Part shown: positions 31,680 through 41,771 of the stretch, piece after piece
How positions within the stretch are numbered: the first letter of the stretch is position 1
Layout of the letters: the number at the start of each line of letters is the position of its first letter
Assembly: GCA_036365455.1 (NCBI GenBank)
Contig: JAWQUS010000027.1
Location: 14,062,501 to 14,126,500, forward strand
Reading direction: 5' to 3'
From: Macrosoma leucophasiata
Taxonomy: Eukaryota > Arthropoda > Insecta > Lepidoptera > Hedylidae
DNA: 64,000 nucleotides
Made by a program: the position numbers and the translations under genes
Notes under the pieces: generated by a model
Databases searched by the model: none
What the model was told of the DNA's origin: nothing
What the model saw: the letters and a program-made list of their open reading frames with translations, nothing else

Positions 31680-33005
31680 TAATGAGCAATCAGCGTTTGG
31701 TTGAGTACAGGCGAACTGCCAAGAGTATGCTAGTTCATAAGTTCTACTTAAAGTGTTGCCTCGCTCACCGCAGCGTCAGGGCCGCCCCTCGTTAGCCTAA
31801 TGACAAGCATTTCGTTTCACTCGAGCCACAATATTCTTTCTATTGTTAGTTTTGCCTGAGGGTCTAAGTTAAGGCTTCTTCTGTTCCACGTCCATATTTT
31901 TTAGTGATATTGTTTTCAATTTATAATTAAATACCACTCTATGAGACATTTAAAGAAGAGTTTTCTTTAAATTGATTTTTTTTTTAGATATATTGCTCAG
32001 AACTAATGATTTCGAAAGAAACAATCGTAATAAGCTGCCAAAATATGATCGGTATATATATTTTTAGGTTGTTAAAACAATTTTTTTTTTAATAAACTAG
32101 TCAAGTTGCTTTTGTTCTTATGTAGTGAGTTGGGTAATGAGCAATCAAGGTTTGGCTGAATACAGGCAAACTGACAAGAGTATGCTAGTTCATTTGCAAT
32201 GCCTAAAGAGTTGCCTCGCTAACCGCAGCGTCAGGGTCGCCCTTCGTTACCCTAATGACAACCATTTCGTTTCACTTGAGTTGCAATATTCGTTCGGCGG
32301 AACAGTTTATTGTTACTTTTCTTTGAGGGTCCTAAGTTAAAGCTTCGTCTGTTCCAAGTCTATATTTTTTGATGATGTTGTTTTCTATTGATAACTAAGT
32401 AACACTCCGTAAGATAACAAGAGGAGTATTCTGTAAACTGATAAATTAATAGAAAACTGTAGTTGTTCGTTGGTTTTTAAATTTTCTTATTATTAAAATA
32501 AACGACTCCAGATCGAATTGTTTTTCGTGTGGTGTGTGGAATAATGAGTAATCAGTGTTTGGTTGAATGCAGGTGAACTGCCAAGAGTAGGTATGCTAGT
32601 GCATTCGGTCTATTTAAAGAGTTGCCTCTGCTGCTGTAAAAATAATTTGTCATAATTTATTCATATAATATTTTGAGATTTATGGATTTTTTTTTTTATT
32701 TTATTCGTTGTAAAAAATAAACGAGTCCAGTTCCCACTGTTTCTTATGTAGTGAGTTGGGTCATGAGCAATCAGTGTTTGGGTGAGTGCACGCGAACTGC
32801 CAAGAGTATGCTAGTTCATTAGAACTGCCTAAAGAGTTGCCTCACTCACCGCAGCGTCAGGGCCGCCCCTCGTTACCCTAATGACAACGATTTCATTTCA
32901 CCCGAGGCGCAATTTTAGTTCCGTGAAACAGTTTACTGTTACCCTTCACTAATGGCCTATAAAGCTTCGTCTCTTCGACGTTTGTGTTTTTTTTACGTAA
33001 TAGTT
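31680..33005 (+). repeat. Array of four units, about 215-455 bp apart
   Basis: Each unit reads roughly TAATGAGCAATCAGTGTTTG, GAACTGCCAAGAGTATGCTA, GTTGCCTCGCTCACCGCAGC, ATGACAACGATTTCATTTCA and AAAGCTTCGTCTGTTCCACG. The GTTGCC anchors are at 31,755, 32,210, 32,620 and 32,836. Unit 3 is truncated just after its anchor. Spacers are T-rich, and in two cases end CTTATGTAG before the unit. No continuous frame. Identity unknown. Confidence 0.85.
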
Positions 33006-33052
33006 ACTTTTACTGTTTCTTGGTTTTTTGGATAGATTTAATTTGATTATGC

Positions 33053-33562
33053 ACTGTTGGTAGAGCTCCAGTGACGGAGTTTGCGGGCGTAGGCACCACC
33101 TCATTACCTAATTTACTTGACGTTGCAGTCAGATGGTAATGTTGGTAATGTAGTGGCGTCCATTGCATATACCTAGGCAGAATGGGCGGAGCCTACCTTA
33201 GTATTTTGCGAGAGTTTAGGGTTGGGGCACTTGATTTCTTTAGAAATGAATTTTACCTACAATTTTGATTTTTTTCAAAATGTAAGTATTTTTAATATAT
33301 AGGTATTTTTTTGGTAAGTTGGTGAGGTGAGGACCACCTTTTTTCCTATAATAATATGTAATGAACGCTACCGTGTACGGCCCTATAATTTCCGCTACAT
33401 ACAGCACATATATTACACAGGTATAACAACTTAGACCTCAGGAGTGGCATCGCATCTGCATTGGAATCTATTGTTTTTATTTAGATGTTTGTAGGCTACA
33501 GTATTTACTTACCTACAGTACTTTACTTACTATCAATGTAAACTGTATGATTTTTTTTAATG
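33053..33562 (+). repeat. Family B repeat with internal expansion
   Basis: Starts GTTGGTAGAGCTCCAGTGAC. The 5' part is separated from the 3' part (33,375 onward, TGTACGGCCCTATAATTTCC) by about 190 bases of unrelated sequence. Confidence 0.75.
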
Positions 33563-33831
33563 TAATGGAAGTGGAAAACAAGCTTGCAGTTCACATTGAT
33601 GTTAAGTGATGACTTCAGCCTATAGACACCTACATAAAGACCAAGGTCAAAATGCAGATGCGTTACCACTCCTGAGGCCTAATTTGCCTCTGTGCCGGAA
33701 ATAACAGGGCCGTACATTACCACCTGACCGGAACACGATACTGCTGAATACTACCATTTAGCGGCAAGTATATTAGGTAATGCGGTGGTGCTTACATCCG
33801 CGAGCTCCGTCACTGGGGCTCTACCACCAGT
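33551..33831 (-). repeat. Family B repeat, near full length, inverted
   Basis: Reverse complement of the 61,014-61,311 copy: GCAGTTCACATTGATGTTAA, ATGCAGATGCGTTACCACTC and GCGAGCTCCGTCACTGGGGC. It is head to head with the plus-strand copy just before it. Confidence 0.9.
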
Positions 33832-34061
33832 ACATAATCAAATTAACCTTCTTTCTTGTTTGCCACTTCATGATATAAAAAAATGGCTATAGGTAATACA
33901 AGATAATTTAGATTTTTTATTGGTCGTATAGCTCCAGTGACAGGGCTCATATATCCTACCTTATATATCTGAAATTGCTTTAATAGAATTAGGTTCGATT
34001 TTTTCCTTGTATTTGATGTTGCTGTATAAGTCGTCATTTTCCGATGCATTGTTATATAAAC
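33832..34061. other. Family B 5' scrap and unassigned sequence
   Basis: TATAGCTCCAGTGACAGGGC near 33,930 echoes the family B start. Nothing else recognised. Confidence 0.4.
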
Positions 34062-34430
34062 AACTAGCGGCCCGCCCCTGCTTCGCGCGGGTGCAATGTT
34101 ACCTACCCTCTCCTATTCGTCTTAGCGTGATGATTATAGATATAGCCTAAAGCCTTCCTCGATATCTTTTATAGTTTAGGCAGCGTACGCAAAATAAGTA
34201 ACTTTTCTGGTTGATTTTTTACACCTTGTGTCTGAAAAACCCAACTATCTTACGGAACCCTATTTTTTCAAAAATAAAATGTAGCCTATGTTACCCGTGG
34301 ATAATGTAGCTTTCGAATAGTGAAAGATGTTTTATAATCGGTCCAGTAGTTTTTGAGCCTATTCAATACAACCAAACAAACAAAGTTTTCCTCTTTATAA
34401 TATTAATAATATAGTATAGATAAATAAATA
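34062..34430 (+). mobile_element. Family C-like repeat (GCGGCCCGCCCCTGCTTCGC type)
   Basis: ACTAGCGGCCCGCCCCTGCT, AAATGTAGCCTATGTTACCC and ATCGGTCCAGTAGTTTTTGA, with the end CTTTATAATATTAATAATAT. A standard lepidopteran interspersed repeat layout. Confidence 0.8.
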
Positions 34431-34955
34431 AGTTTTTTTTTATTGGACGTTTTTTTTTAAAAGGCTGCCTGCATGCCTTGTCTATAGTATCGGTAATTCT
34501 TGAATGGTTTCTATTAGATATTCACGAGTATCTTATATTTAGATAATACAAACACAAAATAAAGAAATTAAGTAACAGTTGCTTCATATTTTATGTACGC
34601 TAACGTTATTACATTTAGAAAGGATTTTCCCTTTTTATTCGGTCTACCGCAAAGACCCGCTATTTCCTGACTATGATTTATCTAGCGGCCTGTAAGCTGA
34701 GGGTCACTTTAATAAATGTATTCGGGAAAGGTGCCCCAGAAATAGATGGAAAAATTTCTTGATGCAATAATCTAACACACAAGATATATTTGCACATCCA
34801 AACCGCTATACGTCCGATGCATGTGACGCGCTAACGTGGAGGAAAAACGACACCGGGCTATTGGATTTCAACTATGAACTTCGGTATTTCGTAATCCTAT
34901 TAGTCTTGTCAGATGAAGTTTGCTGTTATGAAAAAATCAATATTTTGTAGAAGCT
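34431..34955. other. No recognised feature
   Basis: Nothing recognised. Confidence 0.4.
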
Positions 34956-35250
34956 TTTTTATGGAATGAAGGTGGCAAACGAGCATGCAGTTCACATTGA
35001 TGTTAAGTGTTGACCGCAGCTTATCTGACATTTCATTCAGACATCTGCACGAAAACCAGCGATCAAAAAGCAGATGCGATGCCACCCCTGATGCCTCAGT
35101 TTTATGTCTCTGAGAAAATTATTACGGGACCATACATTACCGTCTTACCCTTACCGGACTACGATAGTGCTGAACATTTGGCGGCAGATAAATTAGGTAA
35201 TGCGGTGGTGCCTACGCCCTCGAGTCCCTACACTGGAACTCTACCACTAG
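34956..35250 (-). repeat. Family B repeat, full length
   Basis: Begins with the T-run equivalent of the A tail, then CATGCAGTTCACATTGATGT, AGATGCGATGCCACCCCTGA and TGGCGGCAGATAAATTAGGT, ending CTCTACCACTAGTAA. It abuts a family A SINE. Confidence 0.88.
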
Positions 35251-35578
35251 TAACGTAAACGTAACTTCACGCCTGTAAACCCCGAAGGGGTAGGCAGAGG
35301 TAAATGCATTCAATCATACATGCAAACACCCACGATTCGCCGGTTACGTTTTGGCCCATGTAACAGGTGGCGAGCCTGTTGCCATCTTCGGGCACATTAC
35401 CAAACTTCGAGGTACTGGGAAACTTCCAGAAAATGGAAAAATTCCCAATAGAACCAGAGACAAAGGATTTTAAACCGTTATCTCTGATAGTCCCCGCCCC
35501 GGAAATCGAACCCAGTACCTCAAGCGTAGTAGTAGTGGCCTGCTACCACTAGGTCAGTAGCCTAGTGGTAGCAGGCAG
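35251..35578 (-). mobile_element. Family A SINE with hairpin at its head
   Basis: Tail CACGCCTGTAAACCCCGAAG at the left. Body as in the 14.7-kb copy. Box B complement GGAAATCGAACCCAGTACC near 35,500. At the head, GCCTGCTACCACTAGG (35,538-35,553) and CCTAGTGGTAGCAGGC (35,561-35,576) form a perfect 16-bp inverted repeat around a 7-base loop. Confidence 0.88.
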
Positions 35579-35639
35579 TTACCACCAATAAATTTGTATA
35601 AAAACTATCATATGATAAATAAGCACTGAAACAAACTAC

Positions 35640-35695
35640 TTATAGCGGGACATCGATCTTCCAGACTCTAGAAGATCCTTGTCCCGCTATAGGTA
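35640..35695. repeat. Hairpin
   Basis: TATAGCGGGACATCGATCTT faces AAGATCCTTGTCCCGCTATA with two mismatches. Confidence 0.65.
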
Positions 35696-36527
35696 GGTAG
35701 TGAAACTCTAAAATCTAAAGCTTATTCAGTGCAGTTTTTATTACCTTGCCCTGGTATTTCTAAATAATAAAAAATGTATCAAACATTATGTGAGAGCGGT
35801 GTAATAGAAGGAGTTTTTTTAATAAGTAGAAGCAGTAAAGCGCCCCAATGATTTCATTTGAGTGAGTAAATCTGAGATTTCCTGCAGCTACGGTAACTGT
35901 ATCATACTAAAAAATCATAAGTACCCACAGAAATGGCTCCAATAGAAGTTAGCGCCAAAACATTTGATTTTACAAAAACAATCAAATACCGAGTCATGGA
36001 TGTTTGTTTGTTTGTTGCTTAATCACACTAAAGCGGCTGGACGGATTTCGATGAAATTTTGTACACAGAGTATATGTATATGGCTGTAACACATAGGATA
36101 CTTCTTATCCCGTTCAGAAATTCCTTTCAGTTTCCCGGAATTTAAAAAAAATGGGGTTGCATATATCCGAACGTAGACTCGTAAACAGATGACAGCTGAC
36201 GTCATGATTGACGTTAATTAACGATTTCGTTACAGAAGGACTTATCTGTAAATTATTACTGATATACAATGTGTCTCAGGGATAAGTCACCGCCTGGCGT
36301 TTTTCGAATATTTGTACACAATTAAGGGTAATTACTCTTATATAAATGGGACTAATAAGGGCTTTGGTTTTTTTACTGATTTTTTAATTTTCTAGTAAAT
36401 ACGCGTAACGTGCTGCAGTTTTTTTACCATATTTCCTCAGTTTTTACATCTTTCTTCATTCATTTTTTTTATTGATTAGCCGAATCATAGTTTATCAATT
36501 AAAATTATCAAACAAAACTATAATGTA
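35696..36527. other. Mostly unrecognised; family C scrap
   Basis: 36,005-36,120 (AAAGCGGCTGGACGGATTTC, GATGAAATTTTGTACACAGA) is a family C-type piece. The rest is unassigned. Confidence 0.45.
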
Positions 36528-36793
36528 ATAGGAGCTCGACGGCGTAGGCACCACCGTATTACCTAATCAATCTGCCGCTAAATGGTAGAGTTAAGAACTA
36601 TCGTGTTCCGGTTAGATGGTAATGTACGGCCCCGTAATAGCTTATTACAGCGACATATCAACTAAGGTCTCAGGGGTGGCAACGCATCTGCATTTTGACC
36701 TCTGGTCTTTGTGTGTGTGCCTATAGGCTGTAGTCATCACTTAACATCAATGTGAACTGCATGACTATTTGCCACCTTCATTACATAAAAAAA
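36528..36793 (+). repeat. Family B repeat, near full length
   Basis: GGAGCTCGACGGCGTAGGCA, ATGGTAATGTACGGCCCCGT, AACGCATCTGCATTTTGACC and TCAATGTGAACTGCATGAC, with a short A tail. Confidence 0.88.
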
Positions 36794-36870
36794 TCATTGT
36801 ACCAACTGGGTAGCTGGCAACTTATTACTCCTACAATAACCAAAATAATTGACTTGATTTCATATTAGAT

Positions 36871-37160
36871 AACGTAACTTCACACCTGTATTCCCCAATG
36901 GATAGGCACTGGTAAATGCATGCTGCATGCATTCAAATACAAGAATAATATTCTTTAGAATATGTCATGCAAACACCCACGATCAGACAGTTACTTTTTT
37001 GTTCTTTGTGGTAAGTGGCGAGCTTAACGACATCTCAGAGCACATTTCCAGACTCCGAAGGTGGCACTGGGTAACTTCCTAAAAATGGGAAAAAAATCCA
37101 ATAGCATTTCCCTTTCGACCCAGGGATCGAATACAGGACACCAGCGTAGAAGAAGAACTA
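36871..37160 (-). mobile_element. Family A SINE, diverged
   Basis: Tail AACGTAACTTCACACCTGTA, body AAGTGGCGAGCTTAACGACA, box B complement GGGATCGAATACAGGAC. The head is degraded. Confidence 0.75.
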
Positions 37161-37440
37161 CGAACTTCTTGCAAGACTTACATTATTGACAGTAATGTTT
37201 TTTTATGATTCTATCATACCGTAAATTAGGTAAATTCTATTCAACAACCAACTAATGTAACAAATAAATATGATACCTTCATAGTTACAATATATTATGG
37301 TAATATCGCATATAACAGCGGACCGTTTCCCCGCCGCGAAAGCCCAACAGGGAGTAATCTCGGCAAGAGCGCTCAAGAAATATAACGTGCACTTACAAAT
37401 ACTTGGGTTCTCAAAATAACGTATTAGGGAACGGCGAGTA
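37161..37440. other. Upstream flank of the LRR gene
   Basis: No repeat recognised. May hold upstream regulatory DNA for the gene at 37,990. Confidence 0.35.
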
Positions 37441-37444
37441 TGAC

Positions 37445-37720
37445 ACACATAAATAGTGGCGGCGTAGAAGTCAGTTGACTATATAAAAATGAGCTGGTGA
37501 GGGATGTAAAGAGAGGCGGCAGAGCGCCGGCGCCGCGGCGGCCGGCGACCGAGGGCGGCTGCACGCAGTTCGCGGCCAGACCCGTCGGCGCCACCACTGC
37601 CGCCGGCCGAGCGCAGCCCCGCGCCTCCGCCCGTCGCTCGCCCGCGCTCTCGAACCTCACGACGAACTAGCCGCTACTCCTGTCGCGCCGTCAATACGAC
37701 TCGCGTGCCGTTCCGCTGTC
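37445..37720 (+). promoter_or_regulatory. Candidate promoter and GC-rich 5' region of the LRR gene
   Basis: GC content rises sharply at 37,500-37,720 against an AT-rich background, with many CG dinucleotides. TCAGTT at 37,471-37,476 fits the insect initiator core, with ATAAATA about 20 bases before it. TATATAAAA at 37,480-37,488 is an alternative TATA box that would place the start near 37,510. Which is used cannot be decided here. Confidence 0.4.
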
Positions 37721-37789
37721 ACGTGCGAGCTCCCTGCTCACTTTACTTCGCTCCCGACTTGAGTGTCGTATTCGAACCGATTGCGCCAG

Positions 37790-37795
37790 GTGAGC
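37790..37795 (+). other. Possible 5' UTR splice donor
   Basis: CCAG followed by GTGAGC is a strong donor consensus. A possible acceptor, TTGAATCCAG, ends at about 37,984. If used, the intron would remove both upstream ORFs and bring the leader directly against the start codon. Unproven. Confidence 0.3.
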
Positions 37796-37884
37796 GGAAA
37801 TTGAGCATGAGTGTTAGTAGAGCGGTTCCCGCCGCGCCGACTTGAAAGTGTCTGTGCCGTGAAGTTACACTTACGTGTACAACT

Positions 37885-37989
37885 ATGTTTCGCTCGCGTG
37901 GCGCACAACGAGACTGTGAGGCCGTGTTCTGGAATTATAAGATTCAATTGCCACAGTGTCAGTTTCATCTGGTTTTGAATCCAGCGTAA
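37885..37989 (+). CDS. Upstream ORF of 34 codons abutting the LRR start
   Basis: ATG at 37,885 opens a frame (MFRSRGAQRDCEAVFW...) that ends with TAA at 37,987-37,989, directly followed by the ATG at 37,990 and in the same frame. A shorter 12-codon upstream ORF lies at 37,807-37,845. If the leader is not spliced these would be expected to reduce translation of the main frame. Stop readthrough would add 35 residues to the N-terminus but would hide the signal peptide, which makes it improbable. Confidence 0.35.
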   Translation: MFRSRGAQRDCEAVFWNYKIQLPQCQFHLVLNPA

Positions 37990-40500
37990 ATGAGAAAAAT
38001 TGTGCGCGAGATGGCTCCGTTTTTTAAACAGTGTATAGTTTGTATTGTTTTATTGCTGTGGCAAGTTTCTGACTTGGAATCGACGTGTCCCGAGGTTTGT
38101 GAATGTAAAGACAACACGACATCGTGTCGCACGTGCTCTTACAACATAACTGTCAAAGAGACTACGAAAATATATAAAGTGTATATGTGCTGCAATGAAA
38201 ATATTCCGTTTTTAAATGGACTAAAACATGTAAACAAAACTTACACAGAAGTTGTGGCTAACTATGGAATTAATTGTAATAAAAGCGATGTGATTTTTGA
38301 TTTCCCTTACATGGATACGTATTCATTATCTTTAAGAAATAACAGTATTATCAATTTGAAGATAAACATTAAATCTAATAATGTAAGAGATATAGATTTA
38401 TCTAAAAATAAATTACGATACGTAACGAAAGGACTTTTTAGTAACTATCACAATGTGCGAAAACTAATTTTAAGTAAAAATAACATAATTCACATATTTG
38501 AAGACAGTTTTCTTGGATTGTCCAAACTGGAAACGTTGGATTTATCAGAAAATAATTTGACTATTTTATCGAATGTTTTTACACCGCTTAAAAATCTACA
38601 ACATTTGAATCTGAGTCGAAATAATATAGAGTTCATAAATGAAAATTATTTCAACAATTGGTTATTACAACATTTGGATGTTTCACACAACAATTTAAGG
38701 AAATTAGAACCTGGAGCATTACAGTTGTTGCCAAACCTTGCTCGGCTTTTACTAACAGATAACCCGCATTTAGGGATTACACAGTTGGATACACAACTGT
38801 TGGTAGGCACCGGTCGCAGACTACAGCAAATCGATGCATCAAGAACTGGCCTATATCAAGTCCCTGAAGCGTTCACACATTCGGTGCGCTTTCTATCGCT
38901 AGTTGGAAATAGAATCACTTCTATCAGATGTGGCGATCTCGATAGTTATCCTTTATTGCAGTCACTGGACTTTTCTGACAATAAAATTGTAATGGTCGAA
39001 GATGACTCATTGGGTAGACTCGAAATGCTTTTATTTCTCAACATTAATAATAATTTCCTAATTAATGTACCCAAGTCACTACCATACGAATTAAAATATT
39101 TATCAATGAATAATAATTCAATAAACAACATCTCGAAGCCTGATTTTAAAAATTTGCCGAATTTACGTATATTATTATTGAAGAACAATAAAATTCGTTA
39201 CATTCAAGATAATGTTTTTGACGACTTGTTATCTCTGGAAATATTGGACTTATCAAATAATCCAATACAAACGCTCTCTCCGAGTACATTCGATGGACCA
39301 CTGTCTCTTCGAGATCTCAGGCTTTGTTATTTAAATCTCACTGTGGCAGAACAAGATGGTTCGTTTCCGATGTCGTCACCAGAAAGCGTGCAAATGCTCC
39401 ATCTTCAGTCAAGCCCCGGTTTAGCGAAACAGTTGCTAGCTGATTCAGCTGCATTAGCTGCACTTTCACATTTACTGTATCTAGATTTGAGAATGAACAA
39501 TATTACGGATGTCAGAAACGATTTACTGTTTTACTTGGTACAGCTTAAAACATTAAGATTGCACGGTAATAATATTAACTGTAGCACTGAATTATGGTTA
39601 ACAGAATGGATGAATTGGAATAAAAGTCTGTCTAATGAGGAAACATGTTATTTCTCCACGTCCGAGGGTAAATCTGACGTATCAAGATATAACTGTACAT
39701 TTCCCGAAACATTTACTATAAGTGATAGCTTGCCGCCTGTTAACTTATACAGCACTGAAATGATTAATAAATTACTCAGATACTATGGATATCTCAATAA
39801 CAAAACAGAGAGAGGGTCGTCGAAGCATAACTTTACAAATTCAGATTACAAAAATATTTCTACTCATATCTCCAATGTCACGCAAACGGAGAAAATGGAG
39901 AAAACTAATGATAAGTCTCAAATAATAAAAAAAGTGAATCCAGCCATCAAAATGTCAAGAAACTTGAACAAAATTATATCAAAGGACGTGAATGAAACAT
40001 ACGATTTAAAAGCAAGAGAAACCTCGAAAATTTTAGATCAAAATAAAATACAGAATGATCAACTTCACGCTGATCGCAGGTTTTTCGATATTGGACAGTA
40101 CCTTCCACTACCCACTCGCAATCCGACGGTCGATAGTCACGACGACGCAAATGAAATTGGGAGAAAAAAAATATCTGGTAGACGCCTCAATACTCCTGTA
40201 ACAAAAGAAAGTATGCCATATGTATTCACAACAAGAAAACAAGACGAATATAAGTATAGTTCGAATGAGCCTTATACCACGAATCCCAATGATAAATTAC
40301 ATTTTTCTCCGTACCAGGCAACTCACACCAACTATGCACAATATATTGGCACTGTGGCAATATCGAGCTTAATAGTAATGTCGTTGATCCTTTGGGCTAG
40401 TTTTCGGTTGAGATATAGACGAAGACAAGGAGTCGCGAGGGATGCTCAGGTTGAGGACCAAATAGAAGTGTCGAATATATCTGGGGGCGTACTGTGGTGA
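37990..40500 (+). CDS. Leucine-rich-repeat single-pass membrane protein, 836 aa, single coding exon
   Basis: Likely a cell-surface adhesion or receptor-like protein. Residues 11-27 form a hydrophobic signal core (cleavage about 31). CPEVCEC with following Cys pairs (33-49) is an LRRNT-type cap. About 18 LRRs follow (for example ETLDLSENNL, QHLNLSRNNI, EILDLSNNPI, KTLRLHGNNI). A weak LRRCT cap (NCSTELWLTEWMNW...C) comes next, then a long Asn/Ser/Lys-rich stalk with several N-glycosylation sites. A membrane span lies at about 785-805 (IGTVAISSLIVMSLILWASF). The 31-residue cytoplasmic tail begins RLRYRRRQG and ends GGVLW. There is no Ig, Fn3 or TIR domain, so it is not a Toll or kekkon type. A stop directly upstream fixes the frame. 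Met8 (38,011, GAGATGG) has a better start context than Met1 (TAAATGA) and still gives a full signal peptide. The specific orthologue is not recognised. Confidence 0.93.
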   Translation: MRKIVREMAPFFKQCIVCIVLLLWQVSDLESTCPEVCECKDNTTSCRTCSYNITVKETTKIYKVYMCCNENIPFLNGLKHVNKTYTEVVANYGINCNKSDVIFDFPYMDTYSLSLRNNSIINLKINIKSNNVRDIDLSKNKLRYVTKGLFSNYHNVRKLILSKNNIIHIFEDSFLGLSKLETLDLSENNLTILSNVFTPLKNLQHLNLSRNNIEFINENYFNNWLLQHLDVSHNNLRKLEPGALQLLPNLARLLLTDNPHLGITQLDTQLLVGTGRRLQQIDASRTGLYQVPEAFTHSVRFLSLVGNRITSIRCGDLDSYPLLQSLDFSDNKIVMVEDDSLGRLEMLLFLNINNNFLINVPKSLPYELKYLSMNNNSINNISKPDFKNLPNLRILLLKNNKIRYIQDNVFDDLLSLEILDLSNNPIQTLSPSTFDGPLSLRDLRLCYLNLTVAEQDGSFPMSSPESVQMLHLQSSPGLAKQLLADSAALAALSHLLYLDLRMNNITDVRNDLLFYLVQLKTLRLHGNNINCSTELWLTEWMNWNKSLSNEETCYFSTSEGKSDVSRYNCTFPETFTISDSLPPVNLYSTEMINKLLRYYGYLNNKTERGSSKHNFTNSDYKNISTHISNVTQTEKMEKTNDKSQIIKKVNPAIKMSRNLNKIISKDVNETYDLKARETSKILDQNKIQNDQLHADRRFFDIGQYLPLPTRNPTVDSHDDANEIGRKKISGRRLNTPVTKESMPYVFTTRKQDEYKYSSNEPYTTNPNDKLHFSPYQATHTNYAQYIGTVAISSLIVMSLILWASFRLRYRRRQGVARDAQVEDQIEVSNISGGVLW

Positions 40501-41771
40501 CACCTACGTGCAGCCGACCCCACGCCCTTCGAATATGATTCTCTTCTAACGTAGCATTAATGTGAGTATCAATGAATATGTAAATGATTAATAGTATTAA
40601 ATATAAAGTCGTTGTTTTCTTTACTTTTGTTCAAAAATATCCGCAAGTAAAGGAAACGTGTAAACGGCTCGATAAAGTAAAATTACAAATAATAATACTT
40701 TATTGGGAAAGGAAAAATACAGTTTGCCTTTCTCGATAAAGGCTGACCGGTGGAAGTAATTTTGTCTTTGGCAGACTTGATCGCTTTTTATTACGGCTCC
40801 CTATTGGCGGCACATGAGCAAATAATTTACTCATATGCTATCAGGATTTCAGCAGTGCAAAAAGTGTGATGTTTTTTGTTGATTTTTGGAATTCTAGTTA
40901 TGCATGATGAAATCTACCACATGTATTTTCTTTATCTTTTGATGGCATAATATTATGGCATAGAAACAGACAACTGATTAAAATTAAAATTAATTGCATG
41001 AATGCTGTACAAATATTGATTTGTCCATAGAGATGGATGGTACGGGTGCGCATATTAATTATGATAACTTTGTTACAGCTCGGAGTGGTCGGCTGCAGGC
41101 GGAGTTGTAGGTTTTTGTGATATAATTGAACGTACATATTTTTATATGAAATAAGTACAAATAGAGAGATTAGCTGCGCAGCTAAGGCTATTTTATTGGT
41201 GTAAAATATGTATATATTTGTCGCGTTAAATTTAATACAATAGATATAGCATAGACATATTTTTGTGTAAAGAATGTAGCATTGTGATCTATAATTTAAG
41301 TGAATAATTTTATTGATTGTAAATATCATAATGCGTACGTATAGTTTACGAGACCACTCCCTTAACAATTAAAAACTTACACTTATATTTTAAAAACACA
41401 CTTTAGTCTATGCTCAGAACAATTCTCAATTCATATTGTTTTTAACTAGAGTACTATTTAATTGATATGTTTGTTATGTTATGTCTTCAATACATTTAAT
41501 TTCGAAAATAGGTAGAGCTTAATAAACAATGCAATGTGGGAGAGGTTTCGTGAACGTATGTACCAGCAAAACATTTTCAATAAGCAGATCGTGTCTTCCC
41601 TGTTAATCCTGGTAATGTTTATAAAAAAGAGGTAGTTGTCACGTAGCACGGTCCTTTTATCTTGAAATGTAAATGTGCCAAAATAACGTACAGTATGCAA
41701 CAAGAAATATTGTGCACATCGAATTTAGGAAGGAGACTTCGGCTTATACTTTCTTATCTGTCTTTGTGACG
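40501..41771 (+). other. 3' flank, possible 3' UTR of the LRR gene
   Basis: No coding frame of note and no recognised repeat. ATTAAA at 40,596-40,601 could serve as a weak proximal poly(A) signal. The next good AATAAA is at 42,735. Confidence 0.4.

Noticed and set aside
29700..33005. CRISPR-like array
   Set aside because: Units are hundreds of bases long, diverged and eukaryotic; no short identical repeats with unique spacers.
37424..37660. Minus-strand Ala/Arg-rich frame over the GC-rich region
   Set aside because: A shadow of high-GC 5' leader DNA; no supporting signal.
37990..40500. Toll-like receptor
   Set aside because: The cytoplasmic part is only 31 residues and has no TIR domain.
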